From positions 52,712 to 116,711 of the forward strand of contig NZ_JABANU010000004.1 in NCBI RefSeq assembly GCF_016238445.1: a DNA stretch of 64,000 bases, read 5' to 3'. Made by a program: the position numbers and the translations under genes. This DNA is from Staphylococcus canis. GTDB lineage: Bacteria; Bacillota; Bacilli; Staphylococcales; Staphylococcaceae. Position 1 is the stretch's first letter. Each line of letters opens with the position of its first letter. The notes beneath the pieces are model-generated. The model worked only from the letters and a program-made list of their open reading frames with translations. It was not told where the DNA came from and did not search any database. Positions 36,180 through 44,096 of this stretch are shown here, one piece after another.

Positions 36180-38345
36180 CTAAAGTTTTGGCATAAGTGT
36201 GCCATCATGACGAATAAAGTCGACATGATCCCAACCATGATACACATCAGTGACTTGCCAAATTCCTTTTTGGATTTGATCCGTCGCTTTCACCCATGCT
36301 TGATTGTCCGGATGTAATGCAGACACTACTGAGACAAGTCCATCATTTTCACGCCATTCTGGTTCATCAGCTTTTCCAATGAGGTCACCCGTTAAATGAT
36401 ATGAAAAAGGAATATCTAAGTCTGTACGTTGTTTACCAAGCATAGTAGGGTGTGTTGATTCACCTGTGTATGTTTTATAAACAATGTTTGGATTAAGTGA
36501 TGTTTTTTGATTGAGTTCAGCAGCGCCTTTGCGTGTTAAGTCGTAAAATCCGTTATCTTCAGTTGTCCAGAGTGGGTTACTTTGTTTGATACGTTTATAG
36601 TAGTCAATTAAATTTTCGCCTTCACCACGTTTGATCCCCCAATGATCTAAGCCAAGCGTTGCATTGGTATCCATATTAGCTATGAATTTTGCGAAATCAT
36701 AAGTAAATTGTCTCACAATAGGTTCATTTCCGACTTGGTCAGCTGCAATTGTACCATTATGAGGCGTACCAATTGTAGTCATAGACGTAATCATACCGTC
36801 GTGATTCCCCTCAAACAGTGGAGAAATATCGCCGCCATGTTCTTTTTGATAAGCAATCTCTTCAGGATCTCCATTACGTAACAATTCTTCCAATTGACGA
36901 ATCGTTTGACCGCCCATGCTGTGACCGACTAAATGCACTTTTTGGCCAGGTTGCCAATCTTTGTAGACACCTTCGTATGTTTTGCCATAGCGCTCATGTC
37001 CGTATTTAGCTGCGTGTGCCGCACCGTAATCAACACGGCCACCTTTGATATAATAATATAACTCAACGGCACGGTCGTAGTTACTACCAAAAGCACTAAT
37101 ACTCGCTTCATGTGCTTCATAGCCATTTTCTTCTAAGTCATTACGGATATCTAATTTACTACCACCCCAGTAGTGATCAGAAAACGGATTGACGTCATCT
37201 GTGAAACTGTTAAAACCATGAACTAAAATAATAGGATCTTGATTTTTATAAAACCCTTGTTTCGCTTTTTGATTCGGTTGTTCTTTTAATTTTTCAGCAT
37301 CACGTGTATTAGTTTGAGATTGAGTCGTCGCAACGTGAGATTGTTTTAACGTTGAAAGACCTTCATCTGGTAAAGAACCATCACGTTCAGTTGGTGCTGT
37401 TGTGTGATTTGAATCTAGTGCTGTAGGCGCTTTAACATCTGCTTTAGTAGTCTCCGCTTCTGTTAGTTCATGTAAAGCTTGGTCAGAATTTGTGTCAGTT
37501 GTAACTTCTGTTTTGTCTTGAGTTGATGTTTCATTTGTTTTAGGTTGTTGTGATTTTGTTGATGATGTTTCCAGTTTAGGTGTTGTTTCAACGTCTGCTT
37601 CATTTACATCAGTTTCTACTTTAGGTGTATGTGTTTCTGTTTGAGCGTCTTCTGGAAGTGTTTCTGTCTCTACTTTAGATTCTGATGACTGAGGTTGTGG
37701 TGTCTCTTTTGTAGATGCTTCAGTAGAACTCTCTGATGAGGACGGTTCGCGCTCTATTTTTTCTTGAACAGGTGCGTCAACTGCTGTGGGCTCTGTTGGA
37801 TTGGATTGAGCAGTCTCTTGTGTTTCATGAGATGTTGAATCATCTAAATGAGGTGCCGTTTCTGTTTGTGGTAACTCAACATCTGCTTTTAATGCAGTAT
37901 CATCACTTGAAGGAGGTGCTTCTGTTGTTGATGCGCCTTCAGTAACAGGAGTTGTATCCTGAGTCGATGGTGTTTGTTCTGATTCTACGTCTTGAGTGGC
38001 AGTTTCTTGAGTTTTTGCATCATTTGATTGTGGTTGAGCTTCTTCTAATGTTGAGCTTGTCTCTGGAGACTGTGGTTCAGAAGAAGATACGTCTTCTGTT
38101 TCAGGAGACGCTACACTATGTAATGGTGTATCTTGTGATGGTTCTGCTTCTTCAGATGAGTTTACGTCTTTAGCTTGTGATGTTGTGTGTGTTTGTGACG
38201 TTAGCACGTCTGTAGTATTATTTGATGCGTCTGTTTCGCTTGCATCAGCTTGATGTGCACCAGCGACAAATAACGATGCAACCATAATAGACGATGCACC
38301 AAAACTTAATTTTCGAATACTATATTTATGTTCTTTTTTGTTCAT
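36180..38345 (-). CDS. Staphylococcal prepro-lipase, C-terminally frameshifted
   Basis: 721 residues. YSIRKLSFGASSIMVASLF signal peptide (YSIRK-G/S type, septal secretion), a propeptide of about 300 residues rich in Ser/Thr/Glu, then a mature lipase from about KAKQGFYKNQDPIILVHGF. The nucleophile elbow GHSMGGQ puts the catalytic Ser near residue 476; HGWDHVDF near the C-terminus carries the His. A single-base deletion after HDGTLMPKL gives an early stop. The lost tail (EEVQKFWHNLAEDL..KVKEVL) is still readable in the next frame to 36091. The catalytic domain is nearly complete, so activity is possible. Start 38345 from AGAAGGG spacing. Confidence 0.88.
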   Translation of the reverse strand: MNKKEHKYSIRKLSFGASSIMVASLFVAGAHQADASETDASNNTTDVLTSQTHTTSQAKDVNSSEEAEPSQDTPLHSVASPETEDVSSSEPQSPETSSTLEEAQPQSNDAKTQETATQDVESEQTPSTQDTTPVTEGASTTEAPPSSDDTALKADVELPQTETAPHLDDSTSHETQETAQSNPTEPTAVDAPVQEKIEREPSSSESSTEASTKETPQPQSSESKVETETLPEDAQTETHTPKVETDVNEADVETTPKLETSSTKSQQPKTNETSTQDKTEVTTDTNSDQALHELTEAETTKADVKAPTALDSNHTTAPTERDGSLPDEGLSTLKQSHVATTQSQTNTRDAEKLKEQPNQKAKQGFYKNQDPIILVHGFNSFTDDVNPFSDHYWGGSKLDIRNDLEENGYEAHEASISAFGSNYDRAVELYYYIKGGRVDYGAAHAAKYGHERYGKTYEGVYKDWQPGQKVHLVGHSMGGQTIRQLEELLRNGDPEEIAYQKEHGGDISPLFEGNHDGMITSMTTIGTPHNGTIAADQVGNEPIVRQFTYDFAKFIANMDTNATLGLDHWGIKRGEGENLIDYYKRIKQSNPLWTTEDNGFYDLTRKGAAELNQKTSLNPNIVYKTYTGESTHPTMLGKQRTDLDIPFSYHLTGDLIGKADEPEWRENDGLVSVVSALHPDNQAWVKATDQIQKGIWQVTDVYHGWDHVDFIRHDGTLMPKL

Positions 38346-38641
38346 TGTGGACATCCCTTCTTTTAATTTACCCCAATATCAAAATAATGTTATTCCATAA
38401 TTAAACAAAATCGTTCCCCTTAATAGTCAAAAGTAATAGCGACTTAAAATAATAAGGCGCTCACTTAAGTGAGTCGATAGTATTAAGCCGTATATTTATG
38501 TCAATATCCTTGATTATAGAATGTTATATTTAAATAATAATTGCATTCAGATTACAATTTATTAAAACAATGTAAAGTAATGCGAATAGCATACTCGAAA
38601 TAGAATGTGATACACTAGACTTAAATATTGGAGGGATACTT

Positions 38642-38782
38642 ATGAATCAATTGTTTAAAGGGGCTGCTTATGTTGCAGGTGGAGCCCTTGTACTTGTATT
38701 AGCAGGTGTTGGTTATTTAACTTTTCAACAATACCAAGCAGATGAATCTTTAGTTAATGAAGACTTTGGAAAGGGTTCATAA
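38642..38782 (+). CDS. 46-residue single-pass membrane protein
   Basis: Starts MNQLFKGAAYVAGGALVLVL; one transmembrane segment (about 8-28), then a polar acidic tail ending EDFGKGS. GGAGGG lies 6 bases before the ATG and a strong terminator follows 11 bases after the stop, so it is an independent small gene. Family not recognised. The about 300 bp upstream (from 38346) holds no gene that I can see. Confidence 0.65.
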   Translation: MNQLFKGAAYVAGGALVLVLAGVGYLTFQQYQADESLVNEDFGKGS

Positions 38783-38793
38783 AATCACACAGT

Positions 38794-38837
38794 AAGGCGG
38801 AATTGCAAATGAAAGGTTTGTTATTCCGCCTTTATTT
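38794..38837 (+). terminator. Terminator after small membrane protein gene
   Basis: Stem AAGGCGGAAT/ATTCCGCCTT followed by TATTT. Confidence 0.85.
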
Positions 38838-38887
38838 CGTTTAAGACTATACAATTAAGGTATGTATAAGGAATTGGGGTGAGCGGC

Positions 38888-39556
38888 ATGCGTGTATTAC
38901 TGATTGAGGATAATGCGATGATGGGAGAACTGATTCAGAATATGTTGAAGCTCAAGCAATACGCAGTGGATTGGCTTCAAGAAGGTGAAGATGTATTGCT
39001 TTACATGGATCAAGTTCATTATGACATTGTTTTAGTCGATTGGATGTTGCCAGACACTAGTGGCATTGATATTATTCGAGCTATTCGCCAAGCGCAATAT
39101 CCGGTTCCAATTATTATGTTAACAGCAAAATCCCAAACGGCGGATAAAGTGCAAGGTTTGACAGTTGGTGCGGATGATTATGTAACAAAGCCTTTTGATT
39201 TTGAAGAATTAGAAGCACGTATGATTGCAGTTATGAAACGCTATCACGCAATGGATCAACAGTATAAAACAATTGGCAACCTTACATATGATTATCAAAA
39301 GCATGTCTTTTTAAAAGATCATCATGCTATCAACTTAACGCGAAATGAATATCAATTGTTAGAACTTCTGTTTTTAAACCAAGTGGTCTCAAGAGCGCTC
39401 ATCATTGAGAAGGTTTGGCACCTTGATCAAGATGTATCAGATAATAATGTTGATGCGCTGATCAAACAACTTAGACGAAAACTTAAACAACTTGATGTGA
39501 CACTTCAAATTAAAAGTCTTCGTGGTGTAGGCTATCAATTGGAAGTGGTGCCATGA
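38888..39556 (+). CDS. OmpR-family response regulator
   Basis: 222 residues from the ATG at 38888, preceded by GGGGTGAG. The receiver domain has the acidic pair IEDN, phosphoacceptor Asp51 in VLVDWML, the Thr of MLTAKS and Lys in TKPFDFEELEAR. The C-terminal winged helix (about 125-222) has LTRNEYQLLELLF and VDALIKQLRRKL. The phrase style is closest to the CusR/QseB/CopR group, many of which respond to metals, and genes for a cation exporter lie just downstream. The stop overlaps the kinase start as ATGA. Confidence 0.92.
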   Translation: MRVLLIEDNAMMGELIQNMLKLKQYAVDWLQEGEDVLLYMDQVHYDIVLVDWMLPDTSGIDIIRAIRQAQYPVPIIMLTAKSQTADKVQGLTVGADDYVTKPFDFEELEARMIAVMKRYHAMDQQYKTIGNLTYDYQKHVFLKDHHAINLTRNEYQLLELLFLNQVVSRALIIEKVWHLDQDVSDNNVDALIKQLRRKLKQLDVTLQIKSLRGVGYQLEVVP

Positions 39557-40701
39557 AACCTTACAAGTTTGGACCTGTCTTTTTAAAATATTTAAGTATT
39601 TTAGCAATGAGTTTAGCACTTATATTTTTAAGTGTTTTGATATTATTCAGTTATAAATTGAATCATGAAATAGATGAGATGGCTTCACGAGAACTTCGCA
39701 ACACACAACAAACAATGGCGCAAGGTGGAACTGTAGACCAGTCAGCAAATTATTTTATCGTGAGAGGCGAGACGATCGTCGTGGTACATAGCCCATTTTC
39801 TAAAGCTACAATACAAAAACACTTTTTAAATAGTAAGCACACACCGTTCATTAAAGCAGTGGATAACGGCGTATATGATGTGCGTAAAGCATCTTTATCG
39901 AATCAGCGCACATTATATTATTTAACAGACATTCGAGATTTACACGAGACGAAATCCTTTTTAGTGAGTGTTATTGTTGTGGCGTTCGTTTTGACATTCG
40001 TATTGTTAACGATAGCTATTTACGATATGGTTCGTAAGCCAATACGAACGTATGAAGCGCTCATGGCAGAACAAACGCATTTTATTCAAAATGCTTCTCA
40101 CGAAATGAAAACACCCATAGCCTCAATTTTATTAGGACTGCAATATATTGAGATGTTAGATGCAAAGCAATTAAGTGAAGCGGGACAACACACCTTAAAA
40201 CAAATGAAAAATGAGACCATGTATATGCAACAACTCATTGAATCAATGCTTGATCAAGAAGGAAATGTTGAAAATATTGAGCCTGTAAATATTTCTGTCC
40301 TTTTGGATGGGGTGATTGATACGATTGAACGGACATATCATAAACAGATACGACGTCTTTATGCTCCTGATTTAACGCATCCAATTGTGCCCCTTCATTT
40401 TAAACAAATGATTAATATTTTATTAGAGAATGCGATTAAGCATAATGATGAAACTGTCATGATAACAGTCAGTGCTTCGAATACAGTCAATGGGATTGAA
40501 ATCAAAGTCTCTGATAACGGTGCCGGTATTAAAAAGCGGGATCAACAGCGTATTTTTCAACGCTTTTATCGTGCGAATACGAAAACGAAAGGCTCTGGCA
40601 TTGGCTTATCCATACTTTATGCGCACATTCAACGATATCATGGCACAGTGGAAGTGAAATCTAAAGAAGGTGTTGGCACAACTTTTTTAATCAAACTTTA
40701 A
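39553..40701 (+). CDS. Sensor histidine kinase
   Basis: 382 residues. Two membrane segments (about 12-35 and 136-160) flank an extracytoplasmic sensor loop of about 100 residues with few cysteines or histidines. HisKA box FIQNASHEMKTPI puts the phosphorylated His at residue 183. N box INILLENAIKHN, G1 VSDNGAGI and G2 GSGIGLSI are intact. Partner of the preceding regulator. The stimulus is not evident from sequence; a metal is suggested by context only. Confidence 0.9.
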   Translation: MKPYKFGPVFLKYLSILAMSLALIFLSVLILFSYKLNHEIDEMASRELRNTQQTMAQGGTVDQSANYFIVRGETIVVVHSPFSKATIQKHFLNSKHTPFIKAVDNGVYDVRKASLSNQRTLYYLTDIRDLHETKSFLVSVIVVAFVLTFVLLTIAIYDMVRKPIRTYEALMAEQTHFIQNASHEMKTPIASILLGLQYIEMLDAKQLSEAGQHTLKQMKNETMYMQQLIESMLDQEGNVENIEPVNISVLLDGVIDTIERTYHKQIRRLYAPDLTHPIVPLHFKQMINILLENAIKHNDETVMITVSASNTVNGIEIKVSDNGAGIKKRDQQRIFQRFYRANTKTKGSGIGLSILYAHIQRYHGTVEVKSKEGVGTTFLIKL

Positions 40702-40704
40702 GAA

Positions 40705-40737
40705 TTTCAGTTTCATTTCAGATTACTTCTGTATATT
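40705..40737 (+). promoter_or_regulatory. OmpR-type direct repeat and -10 ahead of DUF2231-CDF genes
   Basis: TTTCAG at 40705-40710 and again at 40716-40721, an exact direct repeat with 11-base periodicity. TATATT with upstream TG follows at 40732-40737. The repeat occupies the -35 region and ends 10 bases before the -10. This is the geometry of class II activation by PhoB/CusR-type regulators, so the adjacent response regulator is the obvious candidate. Confidence 0.55.
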
Positions 40738-40770
40738 AAGTTTAACAAGAAAACACAGGAGTTGATTGAA

Positions 40771-41190
40771 ATGCCTTTACATCCTTTATTTGTACACTTT
40801 CCAATAGCTTTATTAAGCTTTGCGACACTTATCGCAATCGCACACGTTATTTTCGGTAAAAAATATTCTTTTTCATTAACATTAAGCTTATTATTAATTT
40901 CAGGTATGCTTTCAGGAATGGTGAGCTATATGTTAGGAGACAGCGGGGAAGCTTATGCAATGCAACACTTTAATCCACAGCACGTTCAAAGTTTAGTACA
41001 CCTACACGAAACATTTGCGATGATTGCTTTAGTTGCATACGGTATCGCAACAGCATTACAACTAGCAGGTGTTTGGTTTACAAAATACAGTCAATATACT
41101 AAATGGGGTGTCCTAGTGATGACAATACTCGGATTTGCGTTATTAGTTGTAGCGGGACACTTAGGTGCAAGTATTACTTATGGAAACTAG
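40771..41190 (+). CDS. DUF2231 membrane protein
   Basis: 139 residues from the ATG at 40771 (CAGGAG 9 bases before). Four hydrophobic segments. The start MPLHPLFVHFPIALL and the later QSLVHLHETFAMIAL are the DUF2231 signature, with conserved histidines near both ends of the membrane segments that could bind heme or metal. Function unknown. 11 bp before the CDF exporter gene, so co-transcribed. Confidence 0.85.
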   Translation: MPLHPLFVHFPIALLSFATLIAIAHVIFGKKYSFSLTLSLLLISGMLSGMVSYMLGDSGEAYAMQHFNPQHVQSLVHLHETFAMIALVAYGIATALQLAGVWFTKYSQYTKWGVLVMTILGFALLVVAGHLGASITYGN

Positions 41191-41201
41191 GAGATGATTA
41201 A

Positions 41202-42137
41202 ATGGCAAGACGGGATTACTTTCATCACGTTGAACATCGGAAAACACAAGCACATTCAAAGTCTACGTTATGGTTATCGTTAATTATTACATTATTTTTC
41301 ACAATCGTTGAGTTTGTTGGAGGGATTCTCTCCAACTCACTCGCATTACTCTCTGACTCATTTCATATGTTGAGTGACGTGATTGCGCTTGGTTTGTCGA
41401 TGGTAGCGATATATTTCGCGAATAAAAAACCGACAGCTAATTACACGTATGGTTTTTTACGTTTTGAAATATTGGCAGCTTTTTTAAATGGATTAGCGCT
41501 AGCGATTATTTCATTATGGATTTTTTATGAAGCAATTATGCGCATTATTTATCCAAAGCCGGTTGAAAGTGGTTTGATGCTTGTTATCGCAACAATCGGA
41601 CTTATCGTAAATATTATCTTAACATTTATTTTAATGCGCTCACTGAAAAGCGAAAATAATATTAATATTCAAAGTGCATTATGGCACTTTATTGGAGACT
41701 TATTAAACTCTGTAGGTGTTATTGTAGCAGTTGTTTTAATTCACTTTACAGGTATTCAAATGATTGACCCGATTTTAAGTATGGTGATTGCTGTTGTCAT
41801 TTTACGTGGTGGATATAAAATCATGCGCAATGCATGGGTTGTATTGATGGAAGCAGTGCCAGAAGAATTTGATACAGATGAAATCATTGAAACAATGACG
41901 TCTGTGGATCGTGTATTGGATGTTCATGAATTTCACTTATGGGCGATTACGACAGAACATTATTCTTTAAGTGCGCATGTCGTTTTAGATAGTCGCAGTA
42001 GTGAAGATGCCTATAAAATCATCAATCAACTGGAACGTATACTCAAAGAAAAATACGGCTTACAACATACGACACTCCAAATTGAACACTTAGATATTAA
42101 CAACTTAAATGAACAATATTTTGATCATGTTAAATAA
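41202..42137 (+). CDS. Cation diffusion facilitator (CzcD-like metal exporter)
   Basis: 311 residues. Six membrane segments with the two HxxxD sites of zinc-transporting CDFs: DSFHMLSD in segment 2 and WHFIGDLLNS in segment 5. The cytosolic C-terminal domain (about 215-305) contains VLDVHEFHLWAIT and IEHLDI. An N-terminal HHVEHRKTQAHSK stretch may bind metal. It should export Zn(II), perhaps Co(II) or Cd(II), by proton antiport. Good ribosome binding site TAGGAGATG. Preceded by DUF2231 and a two-component system. Confidence 0.92.
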   Translation: MARRDYFHHVEHRKTQAHSKSTLWLSLIITLFFTIVEFVGGILSNSLALLSDSFHMLSDVIALGLSMVAIYFANKKPTANYTYGFLRFEILAAFLNGLALAIISLWIFYEAIMRIIYPKPVESGLMLVIATIGLIVNIILTFILMRSLKSENNINIQSALWHFIGDLLNSVGVIVAVVLIHFTGIQMIDPILSMVIAVVILRGGYKIMRNAWVVLMEAVPEEFDTDEIIETMTSVDRVLDVHEFHLWAITTEHYSLSAHVVLDSRSSEDAYKIINQLERILKEKYGLQHTTLQIEHLDINNLNEQYFDHVK

Positions 42138-42166
42138 AAAAACGCGACACTTTCGTCGCGTTTTTT
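42137..42166. terminator. Bidirectional terminator
   Basis: AAAAAACGCGAC, six-base loop, GTCGCGTTTTTT between the convergent CDF and urea transporter genes. Confidence 0.92.
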
Positions 42167-42179
42167 ATATTAAATGTAA

Positions 42180-43097
42180 TTAATTGGTCTGTTGTTTCGG
42201 CTGACCTGCAAGTAAGAGTGTCCATGTGACTAAAATAAACGGAAATGTGAGTATTGGAATACCGATAGGATCAAAAAATGTTGCTAAAGCAGCGTATGCC
42301 ATCGGTGTCATCAACACTGTAAGTATAAAGGCAACAATTGGATTGAGATGATTTTGAGATTTAAATGTATGGCCAATAGCGATAATCGCGAGTATTAAGT
42401 TAAATCCAAATAAGCCATGATTAATTGTCGCAATATCTGCACCAAGAATAAACTCGAAAATGAGTCCCAAAATGTTTGCTAAAATGACACAGATACCGAC
42501 ATGCCTTGACGCGACAAAACAAGCGATGATAATCAATAACCCTGCAAGCATATGCTCCACTAGGAAAATTTGGCTTAAATTTTCTAAAAAAGCTTGTATA
42601 GGTTTGAACGGTGTATCTAAATCCACTTTGAAATTAGTCGTTAAAGGCAATACATTGACGTTGGTTTTGATAAATTTGAACTGTTCAGACATGAGTAAAA
42701 CAATCCATGTGATAATGACGAATGGCATTGTCAGTTCAGGTAAGTTTAAAGGTCTTAAAAAGCTCTTGATTGCTTGCGCAGTTGGCATTGATAAAATAAT
42801 ACTCAATATAATAATGAGGAGAGCCTGCCATGACCACTCTAAAAATAAGGTTAAATCAATGGCGATCAGTACAGAGTTAAATCCCGCAAGACCTGACTGT
42901 ATTTCTTCGTCACTGTAATTAAAGTACTTTGCAGTAAGCATGCTTAGTGCACTCCCTATCATTGCCGCAAGTCCGACCTTCCAATTGCCAATCCACAGTG
43001 CAATAAGTATCAAGACTCCAGCCCATATATTTTCAAGGAGTATCACTTGAGAAACGTTTTTTAAAAAAATCTGTCCCCATTTGCCCAATTTTGCCAC
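42180..43097 (-). CDS. Urea transporter (UT family)
   Basis: 305 residues, about ten membrane segments in two homologous halves. Each half carries the UT signature: LPELTMPFVIITW in the first and IPILTFPFILVTW in the second, with GLAGFNSVLIAI and GLFGFNLILAII as the paired selectivity regions. It is a channel-like urea importer. The start is GTG at 43097 with only a weak AGAAAGAAG site. Divergent from ureABC across a 328-bp shared control region, so it supplies the substrate of that urease. Confidence 0.9.
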   Translation of the reverse strand: MAKLGKWGQIFLKNVSQVILLENIWAGVLILIALWIGNWKVGLAAMIGSALSMLTAKYFNYSDEEIQSGLAGFNSVLIAIDLTLFLEWSWQALLIIILSIILSMPTAQAIKSFLRPLNLPELTMPFVIITWIVLLMSEQFKFIKTNVNVLPLTTNFKVDLDTPFKPIQAFLENLSQIFLVEHMLAGLLIIIACFVASRHVGICVILANILGLIFEFILGADIATINHGLFGFNLILAIIAIGHTFKSQNHLNPIVAFILTVLMTPMAYAALATFFDPIGIPILTFPFILVTWTLLLAGQPKQQTN

Positions 43098-43223
43098 TTC
43101 TTTCTCTAGTAATTTTTACTTTCAAAGCGTATCACGTTAAAACCAATCTGACAATTATTGTAATATAGAAATAATTAAAATTATATAAAAGGTGAACTAA
43201 AAATTATACTACAATTAAGATGA

Positions 43224-43240
43224 GAATATTGTGAATATTC
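43224..43240. promoter_or_regulatory. Palindrome in the urea transporter-ureA control region
   Basis: GAATATT-GTG-AATATTC, perfect 7-3-7 symmetry, between the divergent urea transporter and ureABC genes. The regulator is unknown. The rest of the gap holds a Fur-like box and the ureA promoter. Confidence 0.4.
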
Positions 43241-43319
43241 CAGTGTTGATAGTATTTAAACGTAATATGAAACCCTATTCTAACAGTGTTTTTGTTCTTT
43301 TATGAATGATTTGTGAAAA

Positions 43320-43336
43320 ATGATAACTATTCTCAT
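43320..43336. promoter_or_regulatory. Fur-like box upstream of ureABC
   Basis: ATGATAACTATTCTCAT matches the extended Fur consensus ATGATAATNATTATCAT at 14 of 16 defined positions. It ends 14 bases before the -35 of the ureA promoter (centre near -58). That position fits activation at least as well as repression. Confidence 0.6.
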
Positions 43337-43350
43337 ATAGCTTTATTTCA

Positions 43351-43379
43351 TTGATTAATGTTTTGAGTAAGACTATAAT
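43351..43379 (+). promoter_or_regulatory. ureA promoter
   Basis: TTGATT (43351-43356), 17-base spacer, TATAAT (43374-43379): near-consensus SigA promoter 47 bases upstream of the ureA start. Confidence 0.75.
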
Positions 43380-43425
43380 CTGATACGTAGAAATACAATT
43401 TTGATTTAAAAGGAGACAAAAGCCC

Positions 43426-43728
43426 ATGTATTTTACGCAACGTGAACAAGATAAATTGATGCTTGTAGTTGCAGCAGATTTAGCCAAACGTCGTAAAGAA
43501 CGCGGTTTAAAACTCAATCATCCTGAAGCCATTGCGCTTATCAGTTATGAAGTTTTAGAAGGTGCACGTGATGGCAAATCCGTTGCTGAGTTAATGAGTT
43601 ATGGTCGTGAAATTTTATCTAAAGATGATGTCATGGAAGGTGTAGAGGCACTCATTACAGACATTGAAATTGAAGCAACATTTCCAGACGGTACTAAATT
43701 AGTAACCATTCACCATCCAATCGTATAG
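43426..43728 (+). CDS. ureA: Urease gamma subunit UreA
   Basis: 100 residues, the normal size for a three-subunit Gram-positive urease. It begins [35 protein letters not shown] and ends [12 protein letters not shown], typical gamma sequence. Structural subunit of the (UreABC)3 complex. AAAGGAG lies 10 bases upstream. First gene of ureABC, with its own promoter and a Fur-like box upstream; 11 bp from ureB. Confidence 0.95.
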   Translation: MYFTQREQDKLMLVVAADLAKRRKERGLKLNHPEAIALISYEVLEGARDGKSVAELMSYGREILSKDDVMEGVEALITDIEIEATFPDGTKLVTIHHPIV

Positions 43729-43739
43729 GAGGAGCAATT

Positions 43740-44096
43740 ATGAAACCAGGGGAAATTATTGTGAGTAGTACTGAAACGATGATTAATAAAGATCGTGAGA
43801 ATACAAAGATTACAGTTAAAAACGAAGGAGATCGCCCTGTGCAAGTTGGATCCCATTTCCATTTTTATGAAGTGAATCCTGCATTAGCGTTTGATCGTGA
43901 CATGGCATATGGCAAACATCTAGATATTCCAGCTGGTGCTGCCGTCCGTTTTGAACCCGGTGATGAGAAAGACATACGTCTTGTGCGTTATGCAGGACGT
44001 CAACATATATATGGTTTTCACGGTGCAGTTGATGGACCAATTGATCCATCACGTGTCACACCACCTAATATGGAAGAAGGAAGTGAAGTCAAATGA
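43740..44096 (+). CDS. ureB: Urease beta subunit UreB
   Basis: 118 residues. [10 protein letters not shown] start, [22 protein letters not shown] core and [21 protein letters not shown] near the end are standard beta-subunit features. The C-terminus is short (ends about 12 residues after GPIDP); as I remember, the S. aureus subunit is longer. GGAGG lies just upstream. Overlaps ureC by 4 bases (ATGA). Confidence 0.95.
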   Translation: MKPGEIIVSSTETMINKDRENTKITVKNEGDRPVQVGSHFHFYEVNPALAFDRDMAYGKHLDIPAGAAVRFEPGDEKDIRLVRYAGRQHIYGFHGAVDGPIDPSRVTPPNMEEGSEVK

